Of a DNA stretch of 64,000 bases, positions 9,910 through 19,228 are shown piece after piece. Position 1 is the first letter of the stretch, and the number at the start of each line of letters is the position of its first letter. A model generated the notes under the pieces. The model worked only from the letters and a program-made list of their open reading frames with translations. It was not told the origin of the DNA and did not search any database. The position numbers and the translations under genes were made by a program. The stretch comes from Bifidobacterium angulatum DSM 20098 = JCM 7096 (lineage in GTDB: Bacteria; Actinomycetota; Actinomycetes; Actinomycetales; Bifidobacteriaceae): positions 1,922,001-1,986,000 of the forward strand of contig NZ_AP012322.1 of assembly GCF_001025155.1 (NCBI RefSeq). The letters are read 5' to 3'.

Positions 9910-11787
9910 TTACCACAGGCTGAACGGGAAGCCGTTGCTGTAGCCGTCGGAACCGTTGCCGGAACCATCGGAACCGTTGCCGGAGTCGCCCTGGCCGTTC
10001 TGGTCGCCCTGGCCGTTCTGGTCGCCCTGGCCGTTCTGGTTCTGCTCCTGCTGGCTGTTCGATTCGGTGCGGTTGGAACCGTTGACCTTATCCTCCTGCT
10101 GGTCGAGCGTCACGTCCACATCCATGGTCTTGCCGTCACGCACGATGGTGAGCGTCGCCTTGTCGCCAAGGGCCGTAGCGCGCACGAAGCCGAGCAGGGA
10201 GGCCGTACTGTTGACCGCATGGCCGTCGAACGCCACGATGGTGTCGCCGGACTTCAGGCCGGCCTTGTCTGCCGGGCCGCCCTTGACTACGGCATTGCCG
10301 GTGGAGCTGGATGTGATGCGAGCGCCGGCGCGGGTCACGCCGTCGGCTTCGACGGTATCGGTTTTCACGGTGACGCCGAGTGCCACATGCTTGACGGAAC
10401 CGTCCTTGACGATTTCGTCGGCCACACGCTTGACGAGGTTCGACGGAATGGCGAAGCCGATGCCGATGGAGCCGGAAGAGCTGGAGTCGGAGGATCCAGA
10501 GGAGCCTGCGGTGGCGATGGACGAGTTGATGCCGATTACTTCACCGGCCGCGTTGAAGGTCGGGCCGCCGGAGTTGCCGGGGTTGACGGCCGCGTCGATC
10601 TGTACGGCGTTGGTGACGATGTTGTTGTTGTCATCATCCATCACGGTGACCGGGCGGTTCAGCGCGGAGACGATACCGGTGGTGGCGGTGTCGTCGTAGC
10701 CCAGCGGGTTGCCGACCGCCATCACGTTCTCGCCTACGGCGAGCTTGTCGGAATCAGCGAATTTCACGGCCTTCAGGTCGCTCGGCGGGTTTTCGAGCTT
10801 GATGACCGCAAGATCGGTGGTGGTGTCGGTGCCCACGACCTTGGCGGAGTACATCTGGCCGTTGCTTAGCGTGACGAGGATCTTCTGCGCGCCGGAGATC
10901 ACGTGGTTGTTGGTGACGATGTCTCCATCGGTGTTGATGATCGCGCCGGACCCCTTGGCCACGCCGTTGCTCAGCGTGGCCTGGATGGCCACCACGGAGC
11001 CGGAGACCTGCTTGGCCACGGCCTGCCAGTCGGGTGCTTCGCCGGACTTGGCGGTGGCGGAGCCCGAACCGGATTCGCTGGAGTTGATGTTCGCCATGGA
11101 ACTGGTGGTGGGGACCTTCACCGCGCCGCTGGTGATTGCTGCGTAGCCGACGCCGAGGCACAATGCCGCGGACAGCGCTGCCGCGATGACCGCGGTGAGC
11201 ACGGTGGTTGTGGTGCCTTTGCTGTTCTTGCTGCTGCCGGGCATTGCGGGCTGGCCGTTCTGGCCTGGCATATTCGGCTGGTCGCCTTGACCGCCTTGAC
11301 CGTTCTGCGGGGGAACGGGAGCGCCGAACATGCCGAAACGCTGCGTGGGCTGGCCGTTCTGATTCTGCCGTGCGCCGAAGGGGGTGCGCATGATGAACGG
11401 ATTGCCGTTGTTCTGGGCCGGCTGGGGATTCTGCTGCTGGATCGGCTGCGTGGGCTGAGCCTGCACGGGCTGGGTCGGTTGAGTCGGAACCGGGCCGTAG
11501 GCGCCGTATTCGGGAGCCGGGCGATACTGACCGTAGGCCGGAGTCGCCTGGGTCTGCGGAGCCTGCGGCTCGGATGCGGACGGCGCTGCGGCATCGCCTG
11601 CCGGCGCGGTTGCGAAATTCGTAGTCGGTGCAGCGTCGGCGGACGGCGCATCCGCTACCGGCGCGATCGGCTCGGTCTGTGCATCCTCAGCCTGCGTATT
11701 CTCAGCCTGCGTAGTCGCCGCGGATTCGATATGCTGCGTGGCCTGCGGATCATCCTGGATGTTCGGGGAGTTCTGCTCTTCAGCCAT
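9910..11787 (-). CDS. degP: HtrA/DegP-type membrane-anchored serine protease with PDZ domain
   Basis: The 625-residue protein has a long Pro/Gln/Ala-rich cytoplasmic region, one membrane helix (about residues 192-215) and an extracytoplasmic trypsin-like domain. The triad appears as TNNHVI (His), DLAVIKL (Asp) and GNSGGP (Ser). A PDZ domain follows. The C-terminus is low complexity, with three exact 18-bp repeats at 9985-10038 encoding a QNGQGD repeat. HtrA proteases clear misfolded exported proteins; in Actinobacteria such anchored forms act at the cell envelope. The number of C-terminal repeats is likely to vary between strains. Confidence 0.9.
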   Translation of the reverse strand: MAEEQNSPNIQDDPQATQHIESAATTQAENTQAEDAQTEPIAPVADAPSADAAPTTNFATAPAGDAAAPSASEPQAPQTQATPAYGQYRPAPEYGAYGPVPTQPTQPVQAQPTQPIQQQNPQPAQNNGNPFIMRTPFGARQNQNGQPTQRFGMFGAPVPPQNGQGGQGDQPNMPGQNGQPAMPGSSKNSKGTTTTVLTAVIAAALSAALCLGVGYAAITSGAVKVPTTSSMANINSSESGSGSATAKSGEAPDWQAVAKQVSGSVVAIQATLSNGVAKGSGAIINTDGDIVTNNHVISGAQKILVTLSNGQMYSAKVVGTDTTTDLAVIKLENPPSDLKAVKFADSDKLAVGENVMAVGNPLGYDDTATTGIVSALNRPVTVMDDDNNNIVTNAVQIDAAVNPGNSGGPTFNAAGEVIGINSSIATAGSSGSSDSSSSGSIGIGFAIPSNLVKRVADEIVKDGSVKHVALGVTVKTDTVEADGVTRAGARITSSSTGNAVVKGGPADKAGLKSGDTIVAFDGHAVNSTASLLGFVRATALGDKATLTIVRDGKTMDVDVTLDQQEDKVNGSNRTESNSQQEQNQNGQGDQNGQGDQNGQGDSGNGSDGSGNGSDGYSNGFPFSLW

Positions 11788-12125
11788 GTTCGCTCCTTAG
11801 AAGGTTGACGATGCGATTGGCCGCTGCTGACCTTCAGCAGGCTCATCGCCAACGCGTTTGCTACCTAAGAGTAAAGATACCCGTTCTGGATGTTTCCTGA
11901 ACGTTTGTTGGAAACCACGTTCGAATCCTCAAACGAAAACCTCCGACCCTTCCAGCATCACCGCGGACCTTCCCCCATCATCGCCCCCTCAACGCGGAAT
12001 CAGACCACGCAACCCATTGAAAAGCCGCCCATCATACGCCTCACAGCATCACCACAACGCCTCCGCCGCGCCCCTACCACGCCCCGCCGCACCGTTGTAT
12101 CGCCCATTCGCCTAAAGTAAAACGC
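11788..12125. promoter_or_regulatory. Divergent intergenic region between htrA and tgt
   Basis: This 338-bp stretch separates divergently transcribed genes, so it must hold both promoters. No convincing promoter hexamer pair or operator could be picked out by eye, and there is no supported gene. Confidence 0.5.
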
Positions 12126-13427
12126 ATGACTGATCTTGTGGAACACCCCCTGGGCGCGGAACCCGGCAAACCCGGCGACCGCAGCGCATTCTCCTTCGAA
12201 ACCATCACCCGCCTGCCCGACGCGGCAGACGGCAAAGGACGCGGTGGCGCACGCTATGGGCGCACCGGCATCATCCACACCCCGCACGGCGACATCCGCA
12301 CACCCGCCTTCGTGCCGGTCGGCACCCAGGCCGCCATGAAAGCCGTCCTGCCCGAACAAATGCGTGATCTTGGCGCGCAATGCCTGCTCGCCAACGCGTT
12401 CCACCTGTTCGAGCGGCCCGGCGAAGACGTGCTCGACGCCGCCGGCGGACTGGCGAAATTCATGAACTGGAACGGCCCCACCTTCACCGATTCAGGCGGC
12501 TTCCAAGTGATGTCGCTGGGCGTGGGCTTCAAGAAAACGCTCGCCATGGACGTGACCGGCATGAAATCCGACGAAGTGATCGCCAAAGGCAAGGAACGCA
12601 TGGCCTGGGTGGACGAGGACGGCGTAACGTTCAAATCCCCGCTCAACGGCGACCAGCATCGCTTCTCCGCCGAAATCTCCATGGGCATCCAGCACAAGCT
12701 CGGCGCGGACATCATGTTCGCCTTCGACGAACTCACCACGCTGATGAACACGCGCGGTTACCAGGAACAGTCCGTGGAACGCACCTACCGTTGGGCCCAG
12801 CGCTGCGTGGCCGAGCACAAGCGACTCACCGAAGAACGCCTCGGCAAGCCATACCAGGCGCTCTACGGCGTGGTGCAGGGCGCGAACTACGAGGATCTGC
12901 GCCGGCATGCGGCCGCACAGATCGCCTCGCTGGACTTCGACGGCGTGGGCATCGGCGGCGCGATCGAAAAACGCATCATCGGCGACACCTGCGCGTGGAT
13001 CTGCGACGAAATGCCGGAAAACCGGCCGCGTCACGTACTCGGCATCGCAGCGGTGGACGACATCTTCGCCTGCGTGGAGAACGGCGGCGACACCTTCGAC
13101 TGCGTGGCCCCGGCACGCTGCGGGCGTAACGGCGCGATCTTCACACGTCACGGGCGCTACAACATCAAGCGCGCGCAGTTCAAGTTCGACTTCGGGCCGC
13201 TTGAGGAGGGTTGCGACTGCTACACCTGCACGCACTACACGCGCGCCCACGTGACACATCTGCTGCGCGCCCGCGAATTCAACGGATTCACGCTGGCGAC
13301 GATCCACAACGAACGATTCTTCGTGAAGCTGCTCGACGACATCCGCGCCTCGATCGACGGCGGCTACTTCGAGGAATTCCGCGACGAGACGCTCGCGAAG
13401 TTCTACGAGAACGGTTCGAAGGGCTGA
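12126..13427 (+). CDS. tgt: tRNA-guanine transglycosylase
   Basis: The 433-residue enzyme exchanges guanine-34 of GUN-anticodon tRNAs for a queuosine precursor or queuine. The active-site block FTDSGGFQVMSLG lies near residues 119-131. The second catalytic region lies within the TIM barrel, and the zinc site is in the cysteine-rich stretch CDCYTCTHY near residues 361-369, followed by the HL..R and TIHN segments. Length is slightly above the family norm because of a 30-residue N-terminal extension. No queuosine synthesis genes are nearby, so the cell may salvage the base; this is inference. Confidence 0.93.
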   Translation: MTDLVEHPLGAEPGKPGDRSAFSFETITRLPDAADGKGRGGARYGRTGIIHTPHGDIRTPAFVPVGTQAAMKAVLPEQMRDLGAQCLLANAFHLFERPGEDVLDAAGGLAKFMNWNGPTFTDSGGFQVMSLGVGFKKTLAMDVTGMKSDEVIAKGKERMAWVDEDGVTFKSPLNGDQHRFSAEISMGIQHKLGADIMFAFDELTTLMNTRGYQEQSVERTYRWAQRCVAEHKRLTEERLGKPYQALYGVVQGANYEDLRRHAAAQIASLDFDGVGIGGAIEKRIIGDTCAWICDEMPENRPRHVLGIAAVDDIFACVENGGDTFDCVAPARCGRNGAIFTRHGRYNIKRAQFKFDFGPLEEGCDCYTCTHYTRAHVTHLLRAREFNGFTLATIHNERFFVKLLDDIRASIDGGYFEEFRDETLAKFYENGSKG

Positions 13428-13487
13428 GTGTGAACTAACGCAACGCCACCGCCAATTCGCCAAGTGTGACGAGGACGTCGGCATTGA

Positions 13488-13628
13488 CACAGACTGAACG
13501 ATCGTGGATCTGCGCCGGTGCCGCCGCGCGTGGAGTATTCGCTGACGGAGACCGGACAGACGCTGCAGCCGGTCATCGAGGTGATGAAAGACTGGGGCAC
13601 CCAGTACAAGGCCGCGCACGCCGCCTAG
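13488..13628 (+). pseudogene. C-terminal remnant of an HxlR-family transcriptional regulator
   Basis: The frame ending in the TAG at 13626-13628 encodes VPPRVEYSLTETGQTLQPV followed by IEVMKDWG. This is the winged-helix C-terminus conserved in HxlR (DUF24) regulators (V-P-P-x-V-E-Y-x-L-T-x-x-G and D-W-G). The same frame is closed by a TGA at 13485-13487, and no DNA-binding helices precede it. Only the last ~40 codons of a regulator remain, between tgt and the tRNA gene. Confidence 0.7.
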
Positions 13629-13713
13629 CCCGGCTTGGGGCGTATCCCTTTCATCAATCGCGACACGCCGATTTGCATCACAGATAGTAAAGGTGTAAAT
13701 TAGTTGATTGTCT

Positions 13714-13796
13714 GCGAGCGTGGCGGAATGGTAGACGCGCTGTCTTCAGGTGGCAGTGAGTGTATGCTCGTGGGGGTTCAACTCCCCCCGCTCGCA
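13714..13796 (+). tRNA. tRNA-Leu (anticodon CAG)
   Basis: The 83-nt class II tRNA has acceptor arms GCGAGCG / CGCTCGC, anticodon stem CTGTC / GGCAG with loop TTCAGGT (anticodon at 13747-13749), a variable arm and the T-loop GGTTCAACTCC. CCA is not encoded. It reads CUG, a heavily used codon in high-GC genomes. Confidence 0.95.
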
Positions 13797-13803
13797 CGAG
13801 CCG

Positions 13804-13837
13804 AAAAGGGCTGGAATCCAACGATTCCAGCCCTTTT
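13804..13837 (+). terminator. Terminator of tRNA-Leu
   Basis: The stem AAAAGGGCTGGAAT / ATTCCAGCCCTTTT with a six-base loop and a T run directly follows the tRNA. Confidence 0.9.
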
Positions 13838-13892
13838 GCTTTGCTCAAAATCGTAAAAATCTAACAAATGTACTAAAAATCTGCCGCAAGTG

Positions 13893-14070
13893 TGTCCGAT
13901 TCGGGAGAAAAAGACAAACACACACCCTCAACACAACCCCACATGTCCGAATCTGCAGAAACAGACACGCAGGGTGCGTCTTAGTGAGTTTGCGTGTCCG
14001 AATCACCAGAAACGGACGCATGGGGGTACAGATTTAGGGTTACACATATCCGAATCCGGAGAAACGGATA
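13893..14070. repeat. Phased palindromic repeat array 2 (4 units)
   Basis: Four 24-bp units of the same family as array 1 sit at 13893-13916, 13944-13967, 13995-14018 and 14047-14070. Start-to-start distances are 51, 51 and 52 bp. The right arms are more degenerate (for example GAAACGGACA) than the left. The units lie between the tRNA-Leu terminator and the hsp20 gene. Spacers are 27-28 bp and unrelated to one another. The rest of 13838-14330 has no gene. Confidence 0.88.
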
Positions 14071-14330
14071 CGCGGAACGGAACGTCCATTCCCTTTGCCG
14101 GCGCAATCGCAAGTACTTCACTGTGAGCATAATTCCGGAATGATCGTCGCCCGGAAGAGTTGGGTGGAGTGAAAGGTCAAGGTCAGGAGCCCGGAAGGGT
14201 TCCGGATGCAGCAACGAACCCGGTCGCCGATGTCGCTGGATGGTGACGCCGCAGCGGCAATCGCACGGCCGGCTGCCAAGCCGCATTACTCCGCGCGCAG
14301 AACGCGCATTTTGCTTAAGGAGCACCGATT

Positions 14331-14792
14331 ATGGCAATGTTTCCGGCTTTGATGAATGACACAATGTTCTCCGACCTGTTCGACGATCCGTTCTTCGAGG
14401 GTTGGCGCAACATGGACCGTGCTATTACGCGCGACCCAAACATGTCGATGGGCATGATGAGCACCGACGTGCGCGAGTCCGATAACGGATACACCGTCGA
14501 TATCGACATGCCCGGCTTCAAGAAGGACAACATTTCCCTGGAGCTGCAAAACGGGTATCTGACCGTTTCCGCACGCCGCGACAGCGCACACGAAGACAAG
14601 GACAACAACGGCAAGTGGCTGCGCCGCGAACGTTACGTCGGCTCCTGCTCGCGTAGTTTCTACGTTGGCGAAGACATGAAGGACTCCGACATTCACGCCA
14701 GCTACAAGGACGGTACGCTGTGCCTGGAACTGCCGAAGCCGCAAGAGCAACAGCAGGTCGAGTCCAAGCATCGCATCGCCATCGAAGGCTGA
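14331..14792 (+). CDS. hsp20: Hsp20/alpha-crystallin small heat shock protein
   Basis: The 153-residue cytoplasmic chaperone holds unfolding proteins in a refoldable state without ATP. The alpha-crystallin domain spans about residues 43-145, with the sHSP motifs DMPGFKKDNISLEL and LCLELPK, and a short Gln/His tail. The strong AAGGAG nine bases before the ATG sets the start. It sits alone between two repeat arrays. No CIRCE or HAIR operator was recognised upstream, so its heat regulation cannot be read from the sequence. Confidence 0.92.
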   Translation: MAMFPALMNDTMFSDLFDDPFFEGWRNMDRAITRDPNMSMGMMSTDVRESDNGYTVDIDMPGFKKDNISLELQNGYLTVSARRDSAHEDKDNNGKWLRRERYVGSCSRSFYVGEDMKDSDIHASYKDGTLCLELPKPQEQQQVESKHRIAIEG

Positions 14793-14887
14793 CGTCGGCA
14801 GACTGACGAAGCGGCGTATAGCTGCCAAGATCGTCTTGACTGCATGCAACCGCATACACGGCGCCACATACCAGAACAAGTAGCGCA

Positions 14888-14920
14888 CAAGCCGGGCACC
14901 CGCAACAGGTGTCCGGCTTG
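14888..14920 (+). terminator. Terminator of hsp20
   Basis: Arms CAAGCCGGGCACC and GGTGTCCGGCTTG pair over 13 positions with one G-T pair, about 95 bases after the hsp20 stop, and are followed by a T-rich run. Confidence 0.7.
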
Positions 14921-14986
14921 TTGCATTTCCAAGACTTCCCGCGTTTCCGGAATTTTTCGTCCGCCAGTAACGACCTACACCCCGCA

Positions 14987-15112
14987 TGTCCGATTCGGGA
15001 GAAATAGACATCCAAGCGCACTTCCCTATCCCCTGGATGACCGATTCACCAGAAACGGACATCCTGGCATATGCTTTCCTCTCCTGCATGACCGATTCGG
15101 GAGAATCGGACA
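14987..15112. repeat. Phased palindromic repeat array 3 (3 units)
   Basis: Three units of the 24-bp palindrome family sit at 14987-15010, 15038-15061 and 15089-15112, exactly 51 bp apart. The second and third carry TGACCGATTC as the left arm. They lie between the hsp20 terminator and the convergent EamA gene. Confidence 0.88.
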
Positions 15113-15150
15113 CTCGGAGGGTGAAAACCTGAAGAGCACGATCCCCGGCG

Positions 15151-15201
15151 CCAACCCAGAGATCCCGCCAACCCAGAGATCCCGCCAACCCAGAGATCCC
15201 G
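15151..15201. repeat. Three exact 17-bp tandem repeats
   Basis: The unit CCAACCCAGAGATCCCG occurs at 15151-15167, 15168-15184 and 15185-15201 without a mismatch, followed by two degenerate GCAACCCG pieces. The block is 51 bp in total, the same length as the period of the adjacent array. Confidence 0.95.
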
Positions 15202-15237
15202 GCAACCCGGCAACCCGACAAGCACGGCAGCCCGCAC

Positions 15238-16167
15238 CTAGCGCACTAGGAACACCATCACGATGATCAGGATGAAGCCCACTAGGTCAGCCGGCCCGAA
15301 CACCACACCGGTGAACAGCACCGCGGTCAGCGTCGCCATCACCGGTTCGATCGTGCCGAGCATGGTCGCGCGAATCGAGCCGATGCGCATCACGCCCGCC
15401 ATAAACAGCGCGTATGCGCCGAACGTTCCCAGAACCACGGTGAACAGCAGCATCGAAACGCTTGCCACGTCGAATTTCGGCAGGTGCGCCCATGGCTGCA
15501 CGAAGGGGCATAGCACCAGTCCGGAGATCAGGAACATGATGCCGTTGGTCACGAAATTGCCCCATTTGGCGATCATTGCGGTGGGCATGATCGATAGTGC
15601 CGATGTGGCGATGGCATTGGCCAATCCCCATGCCAGGCCTTGCGGCGGCAATGCCAGGGTGGATAGGTTGCCGCCGGTGGCGATGAGTACGGTGCCGATG
15701 AAAGCGAGTGCCACGCCGATTGTCTCGCGTTTGCGGGGCATGCGATGGCTCATGATGCACACCCAGGCAAGTACCACCAGCAAGTTCAGGCTTTGCAGAA
15801 TGGTCGCGGTGCCGGAGTTGGTCCAGTTGATGGATTGCAAATATGAGACTTGCCCGACGAGCACGCAGCATAGTGCGAGCGCAAGGTATTTAGGGTAGGA
15901 TGGCACGTCTTTGGCTGCGCCGACGAGTTTGTTTGGACTCATGATGCCGCCTGCGATAAGAAAGAGGAGTCCGGCGAAGAATTCACGTATGCAGGCCAGC
16001 CACAGCGGGTCCACGCTGTAATTGCTCATCAGCAGTTTCGATACTGTGGCGTTGCACCCCCATATTGCCCCGCCGATCAGCACCAAAGCCATGCCGACCA
16101 ATATGGATTTGGCGTCGCTGCTGAACGAGATGATGCGTGATGTTCCTGTCTTCTTGCTCCTGTTCAC
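15238..16167 (-). CDS. EamA/DMT-superfamily permease
   Basis: The 309-residue protein has ten hydrophobic helices arranged as two EamA repeats (about residues 20-150 and 175-308), typical of drug/metabolite transporters. It carries the usual early GAIWGCN stretch and a second-half motif, MLGTIEPVMATL, near the ninth helix. Members export or import amino acids, nucleotides or other small metabolites; the substrate cannot be told from sequence. The stop lies only 37 bases from the 17-bp tandem repeats. Confidence 0.85.
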   Translation of the reverse strand: MNRSKKTGTSRIISFSSDAKSILVGMALVLIGGAIWGCNATVSKLLMSNYSVDPLWLACIREFFAGLLFLIAGGIMSPNKLVGAAKDVPSYPKYLALALCCVLVGQVSYLQSINWTNSGTATILQSLNLLVVLAWVCIMSHRMPRKRETIGVALAFIGTVLIATGGNLSTLALPPQGLAWGLANAIATSALSIMPTAMIAKWGNFVTNGIMFLISGLVLCPFVQPWAHLPKFDVASVSMLLFTVVLGTFGAYALFMAGVMRIGSIRATMLGTIEPVMATLTAVLFTGVVFGPADLVGFILIIVMVFLVR

Positions 16168-16351
16168 AGTGCCAGTATGGCACTGGTACCGAACTGTGCT
16201 CGCAAGGCCGGCATCGTGCGGTTATGACGTATGGTCTGCCATTGACCATACCAGCCCAGCACCACGTGAAACATTGTGTGAAACATCGCAAGCGGCATGA
16301 TCGGGTCATCATCACAAGCACCACGGCCACAAGCACCGCGACCATGGAAAA

Positions 16352-16383
16352 GGCGCACGCCGGAAATCCTCCCGGCGTGCGCC
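16352..16383 (-). terminator. Terminator of the large surface-protein gene
   Basis: Perfect 12-bp arms GGCGCACGCCGG and CCGGCGTGCGCC with an eight-base loop lie 43 bases beyond the minus-strand stop at 16426, with a T-rich tail in that direction. Confidence 0.8.
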
Positions 16384-16425
16384 CGAAACACGCGCTCGCA
16401 AACCTTTCGGCGCTAAAACGCTGCG

Positions 16426-19023
16426 TCAGTCACGGCGACGCAGCTTCAGCATTACGCCAGCCGCAAGTACCAGTACTGCAGCGGCAAACGCCACACCAAA
16501 TACGGCGGAACCGGTGTTGGCAGTAGTGCCGTCGGTCTTGCCGGCGCTGGTCTTGTCTGCCTTGTCGGCCGCCGGCTTGCTTGGCGCTGCCGGGCTCGGC
16601 GACGGCTGTGGCGTGGATGGCGTGCCGTCTGTAATCGTCACCGTGAACTTCACGCGTGCACCACGGTTGAAGAAGACGGTCACAGAGCCTGTGCTTCCGG
16701 TCTTTTGCGCATTGAGGAACGTGCTGGTCAGGCTGATGCCGGATCCATCCGCGTTCACAACGTAATCCTTGCCTGCGGTGAGCGACGCGTAGTCATATTG
16801 CACATCGCTTACGGTGTTGCCGTTGAAGTTGATGCCGACGTTCAGACCGGCGCTATTCTGCCGCTTGGATGCAGCATCGTACTTATCGTAGGTGAACGCA
16901 TTGCCGGCGCTCAGCGTGGCGCTAGTCACCGTCGTACCGTCGTTCAGGTTCCAGATCTGCGTGCCGTGGTACGGATTGGCGGTGCCGACGCTCAACCCGG
17001 AATCGGTCACAGCAAAGACGCGCAGACCATGGTTGTTGTTATCGCCGAAACCGTTACGGGTGATGGTCTGGAAGTTCACGCCGTCAGCGGTGACGACCAG
17101 GTCGCAGCCGCGCTTGTCGGACGTTGCGGAACGCAGGTATTTGCACACGTTCACGAAGTAGCCGAAGTTGTCGACGTTCTCCTGGTTGAGCCATTTGTCA
17201 AGCTCGCTGGTGACGGAATCCGGCAGCATGGGCTTGATGGACTCGTAGATCTTGAGCAGTTCCTCAAGCATGGTCTGGAATCGGATGCGGTCTTCGAGCG
17301 TATAGCTGTCTGCGGAGAGCGTGGCGATGCCATCGGCATTCGCGTCGGTCTGTTTGGCGTTCAGATCCTCCTGCATGGAGCCCATCAGGGATTCCATCCG
17401 CTCCAGCTTGGCGATCTCGCCATTGGAGGCATCGGATTCGGCGCTTTGCGTGGCGATGCCGGCCTTGGCATCCGCAGAGGCGTTCGCGGATGAGGAACCG
17501 TCGCCCTTGATCTCCTCAAGGAACTTCTTGATGTATTCGATCTGCTTCTTCCACTGCTCCGGAGTGCGGTGGAGGATGTCGCCGTTGGCGAATTGGGTCA
17601 CAGGGTAGGACAGGTCGCTGATGTCGAAGGTGCCGGCATACATCTTGCCGTCATACGACTGCATACGCCATACGTACTGGTTGAGGTGGCGGCTCGTATC
17701 GCTTTCCGCGGCAAGACCGGCTCGCATGGTCTCACCGTCGATGGTTCCGATCGGATTGCCGAAGTACTTATTGTTATCTTCGCCTGCCACGAGTTCGAAG
17801 TTCTCGTCCGCATCCATACGCCACAGGTTGACCGGGTTGGCCATGTCGTTGTACAGGTTTTCGAACTTGCCTTTGAGCGCATCCGGCAAAGCCACCATCG
17901 GATCGTTATACCCTCCGATATACAGATGGTTCTTATACACCACCAGATTGGCCGCACCGGAACGGGTGGCACCAAAACCATAGTCGTAGCGGGCGCCGTC
18001 CTTCGGGCTGCCTACCAGCGGCGTGTACTTCCAGCTGCCGTCGTTGGTCTGCTCGCCGCGGAACAGCGCGAACGACTGCTTGGTGCCCGCGCGGCCGGTG
18101 ACAACGGAGATGTACAGTTTTCCATTGAATACGGTCATGTCCCAGATCGCACCGCCGAAGATGTTATCGGCGTAGCTACATGCCGGATAGTCGAGCAGAT
18201 CCTTCTGCGTGGCGATCACCTTGAACGAATCCTTGCCTTGGGAAGGATCCGAGGAGGCTACGATGTAAGCCCCGTCATCACCGATCATGCTGGCGACAAG
18301 CTGGTTGCCCAACACCGCAAGACCGCGAATGCCGACCGAGTAGCCCTTCTTCTGGGCTGCCGGAGACAGTGGCGAGGACTGGTAGACGATCTTGGTCGCG
18401 TCGGTTGCCGGATCGACCTCCAACAGGTACGGTTTGCCGGTGGCGGCCGCGGAGAAATACAGCTTGTCGTGGAATTCGATGGCCGCACGATACCCGTTCA
18501 CATTGATGTCGTCGCCCAAGGATTTCTGCACCGGCATGGCCACGATCTTGACTTCGCCGGTAGCGGTGTTGATCTTCAGCAGCAAACTGCGATTCTCGCC
18601 GTTGTCGAGGAACAGTTCACCATTGAACGCCACATCAAGTGCTGCCTTGAGTTTGCTGTAGGTGGTGCCCATCTTGCTGGCCATCAGTTTAAGCGTACTG
18701 CCCATGGCCGAATAGCACGTGCCCACATACATCCAGTCACCATAGCCAACGGACGCCCACGAATAATTCTGGCCACGATCCGCATCCGCGTCGGCGGCGG
18801 TAGGCGTGCCGTTGGCGTCCACGTTGACGATGCCGTCGTTCTCGCCAAGACCGGCGTTCGGATGCGAGATCTTCGTAGCGGTATAACCGGCGCCCTGCTT
18901 AACGCTTAGCCCCGGAGCCTGCGCGGCCGATGCAACCCCAGCCGGAAGAAGCATCGAGCATGCAGCAACCAATGCGACCGCTGCCGTCGCAATGCTATGG
19001 TGATGTGTTTTCGCCGATTGCAT
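16426..19023 (-). CDS. Large secreted surface protein with X2-like domain and sortase-like tail
   Basis: The 865-residue protein begins with a signal peptide (hydrophobic core around residues 12-33). Its central region has repeated Y/W-G-x-L-Y-hydrophobic strands suggesting a beta-propeller-like fold. A coiled, Ala/Asp-rich insert lies near 510-600, and a segment resembling the CBM_X2 immunoglobulin-like module near 715-795. It ends with a Pro/Ser/Lys linker, TANTG, a hydrophobic helix and LRRRD. The tail is built like a sortase signal, but with TANTG in place of LPxTG; class E sortases prefer LAxTG and such an enzyme is encoded at 32948-34054. Function is unknown, probably cell-surface binding. 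Confidence 0.7.
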   Translation of the reverse strand: MQSAKTHHHSIATAAVALVAACSMLLPAGVASAAQAPGLSVKQGAGYTATKISHPNAGLGENDGIVNVDANGTPTAADADADRGQNYSWASVGYGDWMYVGTCYSAMGSTLKLMASKMGTTYSKLKAALDVAFNGELFLDNGENRSLLLKINTATGEVKIVAMPVQKSLGDDINVNGYRAAIEFHDKLYFSAAATGKPYLLEVDPATDATKIVYQSSPLSPAAQKKGYSVGIRGLAVLGNQLVASMIGDDGAYIVASSDPSQGKDSFKVIATQKDLLDYPACSYADNIFGGAIWDMTVFNGKLYISVVTGRAGTKQSFALFRGEQTNDGSWKYTPLVGSPKDGARYDYGFGATRSGAANLVVYKNHLYIGGYNDPMVALPDALKGKFENLYNDMANPVNLWRMDADENFELVAGEDNNKYFGNPIGTIDGETMRAGLAAESDTSRHLNQYVWRMQSYDGKMYAGTFDISDLSYPVTQFANGDILHRTPEQWKKQIEYIKKFLEEIKGDGSSSANASADAKAGIATQSAESDASNGEIAKLERMESLMGSMQEDLNAKQTDANADGIATLSADSYTLEDRIRFQTMLEELLKIYESIKPMLPDSVTSELDKWLNQENVDNFGYFVNVCKYLRSATSDKRGCDLVVTADGVNFQTITRNGFGDNNNHGLRVFAVTDSGLSVGTANPYHGTQIWNLNDGTTVTSATLSAGNAFTYDKYDAASKRQNSAGLNVGINFNGNTVSDVQYDYASLTAGKDYVVNADGSGISLTSTFLNAQKTGSTGSVTVFFNRGARVKFTVTITDGTPSTPQPSPSPAAPSKPAADKADKTSAGKTDGTTANTGSAVFGVAFAAAVLVLAAGVMLKLRRRD

Positions 19024-19228
19024 AAGATTCCCTTCTCTTCGTGCTCAGACGAACGATACAAGCGATACAAAACACCTGCGATAGAGGGGTATACCCCCTA
19101 TTTAGCCATCCACTGTATGCAAGGCGCGCGACGTGCAGATTACCTGCGTCGATCGTGCTGCCGCATGCCAGGTCCCAACCTCACCACCATGCCCTATCAC
19201 AGGCCCGCCGAGACTGCCCCAATCCCTG

